A stretch of 5,049 bases of DNA, from NCBI GenBank assembly GCA_021789565.1, contig JAJYJL010000765.1:1-5049 (forward strand), read 5' to 3'. The DNA comes from Acidobacteriota bacterium (lineage in GTDB: Bacteria; Acidobacteriota; Terriglobia; UBA7540). This document shows positions 3,977 through 5,049 of this stretch, piece by piece. Position numbers and translations under genes: made by a program. The notes under the pieces are model-generated. The model worked only from the letters and a program-made list of their open reading frames with translations, ran no database searches and was not told where the DNA came from. Position 1 is the first letter of the stretch. Every line of letters begins with the position of its first letter.

Positions 3977-5049
3977 TCAGGGCTTTGCCTCGCTTATTGA
4001 GGGCGGTTCCTCGCCTGGCGCCGATCCCCAGGATTTATTCGGTTGCGCGCCCAGGTTGAAGCGGAGCCTCCCGCCGGCGCTGATGTCGGCGAAATTGATC
4101 CAACTCTGGTTGCGATCGTTGCCGTTCAGCTTGACGTTCTGGATATAGGGTTTGTCCTCGGGATTCTGCGACGCCTCGATGATGAACGTCTGGCCCTTAT
4201 AGGGCGCGTGCAGGTGGACAACGACCCTGCTGAACATGGGACTGACCAGTTCATAGGCCAGGCTGGCAGGGTCCACGGTATAAATCCCCATCATTGTCAA
4301 CACCGCCCAGGAAGACATTTCGCCGCAATCGTCGTCGCCCGGAATGCCGTCATAAGCCGTGGTGTAGTTTTCATTTAGAATGCGCCGAACAGCGCGCTGG
4401 GCCTCCCAAGGCTCGCCGGAAAAGTTGAATTCAAAGGGAGCCTCCAGGTCGGTTTCGTTGTAAGGATTGTAGTACTGCGGATACCACCCGGGTTTGGGAT
4501 AGCTGAAAAACTCCTTCAGCCGCTGGTTGAAGCGGTCTTTCCCTACGGCCTGGATCAGCCATGCCATGTCCGATGGCGCCAGCCACTGGTAATGCCAGCC
4601 CGAGCCTTCAATAAATCCAGTGGGTGGCGTCCCCTTCTGATGCCGCTCCCTTGCCGGGTCAAAATCCGGGACCCACTTGCCGTCCGCGTTGCGCGGGCGG
4701 AAGAAGCCGTCCTGGTGGTCAAACACGTTGCGGTAGTAAAGCGCGCGCTGGTAGAGTTGCTTCGCTTCTGCGGTCTTCCCCAGTTTCACAGCCAGATAAT
4801 AGAGCGACGCGTAAGCGATGCAGTCCTCCTGTATCTGCGAAACCGAGCCGTAGCTGATTTTGTCATTCGGCACGTAGTGCAGCTTGTTGATCCATTCCAT
4901 CCCTTCTTCGCCGACGTAAGGTTTGGCCGCCGGCGGAACCTCGGTTGCGTCCTTGTACATCCCTTCCCATGCGGTTTTGATGTCAAACCCGTGCAGGCCG
5001 TCGAGCCATGCGTTGGCCAGCGCCACGGTCAGTGGGCTGCCGGCCATCA
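3977..5049 (-). CDS. GH92 family glycoside hydrolase (alpha-mannosidase type), C-terminal half, runs off the right edge
   Basis: The frame is open to the right edge, so the real start lies outside; the ATG at 5047 is internal. About 356 residues are visible of a family that is usually near 750. GH92 enzymes are calcium-dependent exo-alpha-mannosidases that trim mannose from glycans, typically secreted or periplasmic. Counted from the Met at 5047: AWLDGLHGFDIKTAWEGM (13-30), RNVFDHQDGFFRPRNADGKW (106-125), FIEGSGWHYQWLAPSD (145-160), GIPGDDDCGEMSSW (234-247), MMGIYTVDP (252-260), and the C-terminal beta domain NVKLNGND...SWINFADISAGG...PNKSWG (304-341). From memory, GH92 uses Glu of the EGxxW motif (E147 here) as general acid and an Asp of the DD pair as base; both are present. 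The C-terminus looks complete. The linkage cleaved cannot be told from this part. No clear terminator follows. Confidence 0.93.
   Translation of the reverse strand, partial: MAGSPLTVALANAWLDGLHGFDIKTAWEGMYKDATEVPPAAKPYVGEEGMEWINKLHYVPNDKISYGSVSQIQEDCIAYASLYYLAVKLGKTAEAKQLYQRALYYRNVFDHQDGFFRPRNADGKWVPDFDPARERHQKGTPPTGFIEGSGWHYQWLAPSDMAWLIQAVGKDRFNQRLKEFFSYPKPGWYPQYYNPYNETDLEAPFEFNFSGEPWEAQRAVRRILNENYTTAYDGIPGDDDCGEMSSWAVLTMMGIYTVDPASLAYELVSPMFSRVVVHLHAPYKGQTFIIEASQNPEDKPYIQNVKLNGNDRNQSWINFADISAGGRLRFNLGAQPNKSWGSAPGEEPPSISEAKP

Noticed and set aside
1..5049. CRISPR arrays, tRNA/rRNA, transposases or inverted terminal repeats, toxin-antitoxin or defence genes
   Set aside because: I looked across the window on both strands and saw none.

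Overview
This is a bacterial window of about 57% GC by eye, most likely from a soil-type Acidobacteriota. That assignment is an inference from the gene mix (GH92 glycosidase, PEGA-repeat exported protein, dodecin, beta-propeller exported protein) and is not proven by any marker gene. Seven protein-coding genes are supported. Five read leftward (minus strand): a partial exported beta-propeller protein (1-597), a MutT/Nudix hydrolase (594-998), a zinc-dependent alcohol dehydrogenase (2004-3014), a two-repeat PEGA protein (3121-3729), and the C-terminal half of a GH92 alpha-mannosidase-type glycosidase (3977-5049). Two read rightward: dodecin (1275-1481) and an unrecognised 48-residue protein (1791-1937).

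Layout. On the left, the Nudix and propeller genes overlap by a few bases and form one translationally coupled leftward unit. A roughly 275-base divergent regulatory region separates them from dodecin. It holds a candidate near-leaderless promoter for the Nudix gene, a candidate promoter with overlapping dyads for dodecin, and a short coding-like remnant. Between dodecin and the small ORF lie about 310 bases without a gene. They contain a -24/-12 (sigma-54) type element, with a perfect dyad about 90 bases upstream of its predicted start point and two competing hairpins next to the small ORF's start codon. On the right, the dehydrogenase, PEGA and GH92 genes run in the same direction, but gaps of 106 and 247 bases suggest separate transcripts. 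The second gap carries another -24/-12 element placed correctly for the PEGA gene, plus two abutting dyads.

How the genes work together. Nothing links all of them in one pathway. Nudix (nucleotide-pool sanitising), dodecin (flavin buffering) and the dehydrogenase (aldehyde/alcohol redox) are general metabolic or stress functions. The GH92, PEGA and propeller proteins point to the cell envelope or outside the cell. I see no mobile element, CRISPR array, tRNA, rRNA or toxin-antitoxin/defence module. The most interesting signals are the two sigma-54-like promoter candidates and the small ORF behind one of them; I do not see a clear new biological system.
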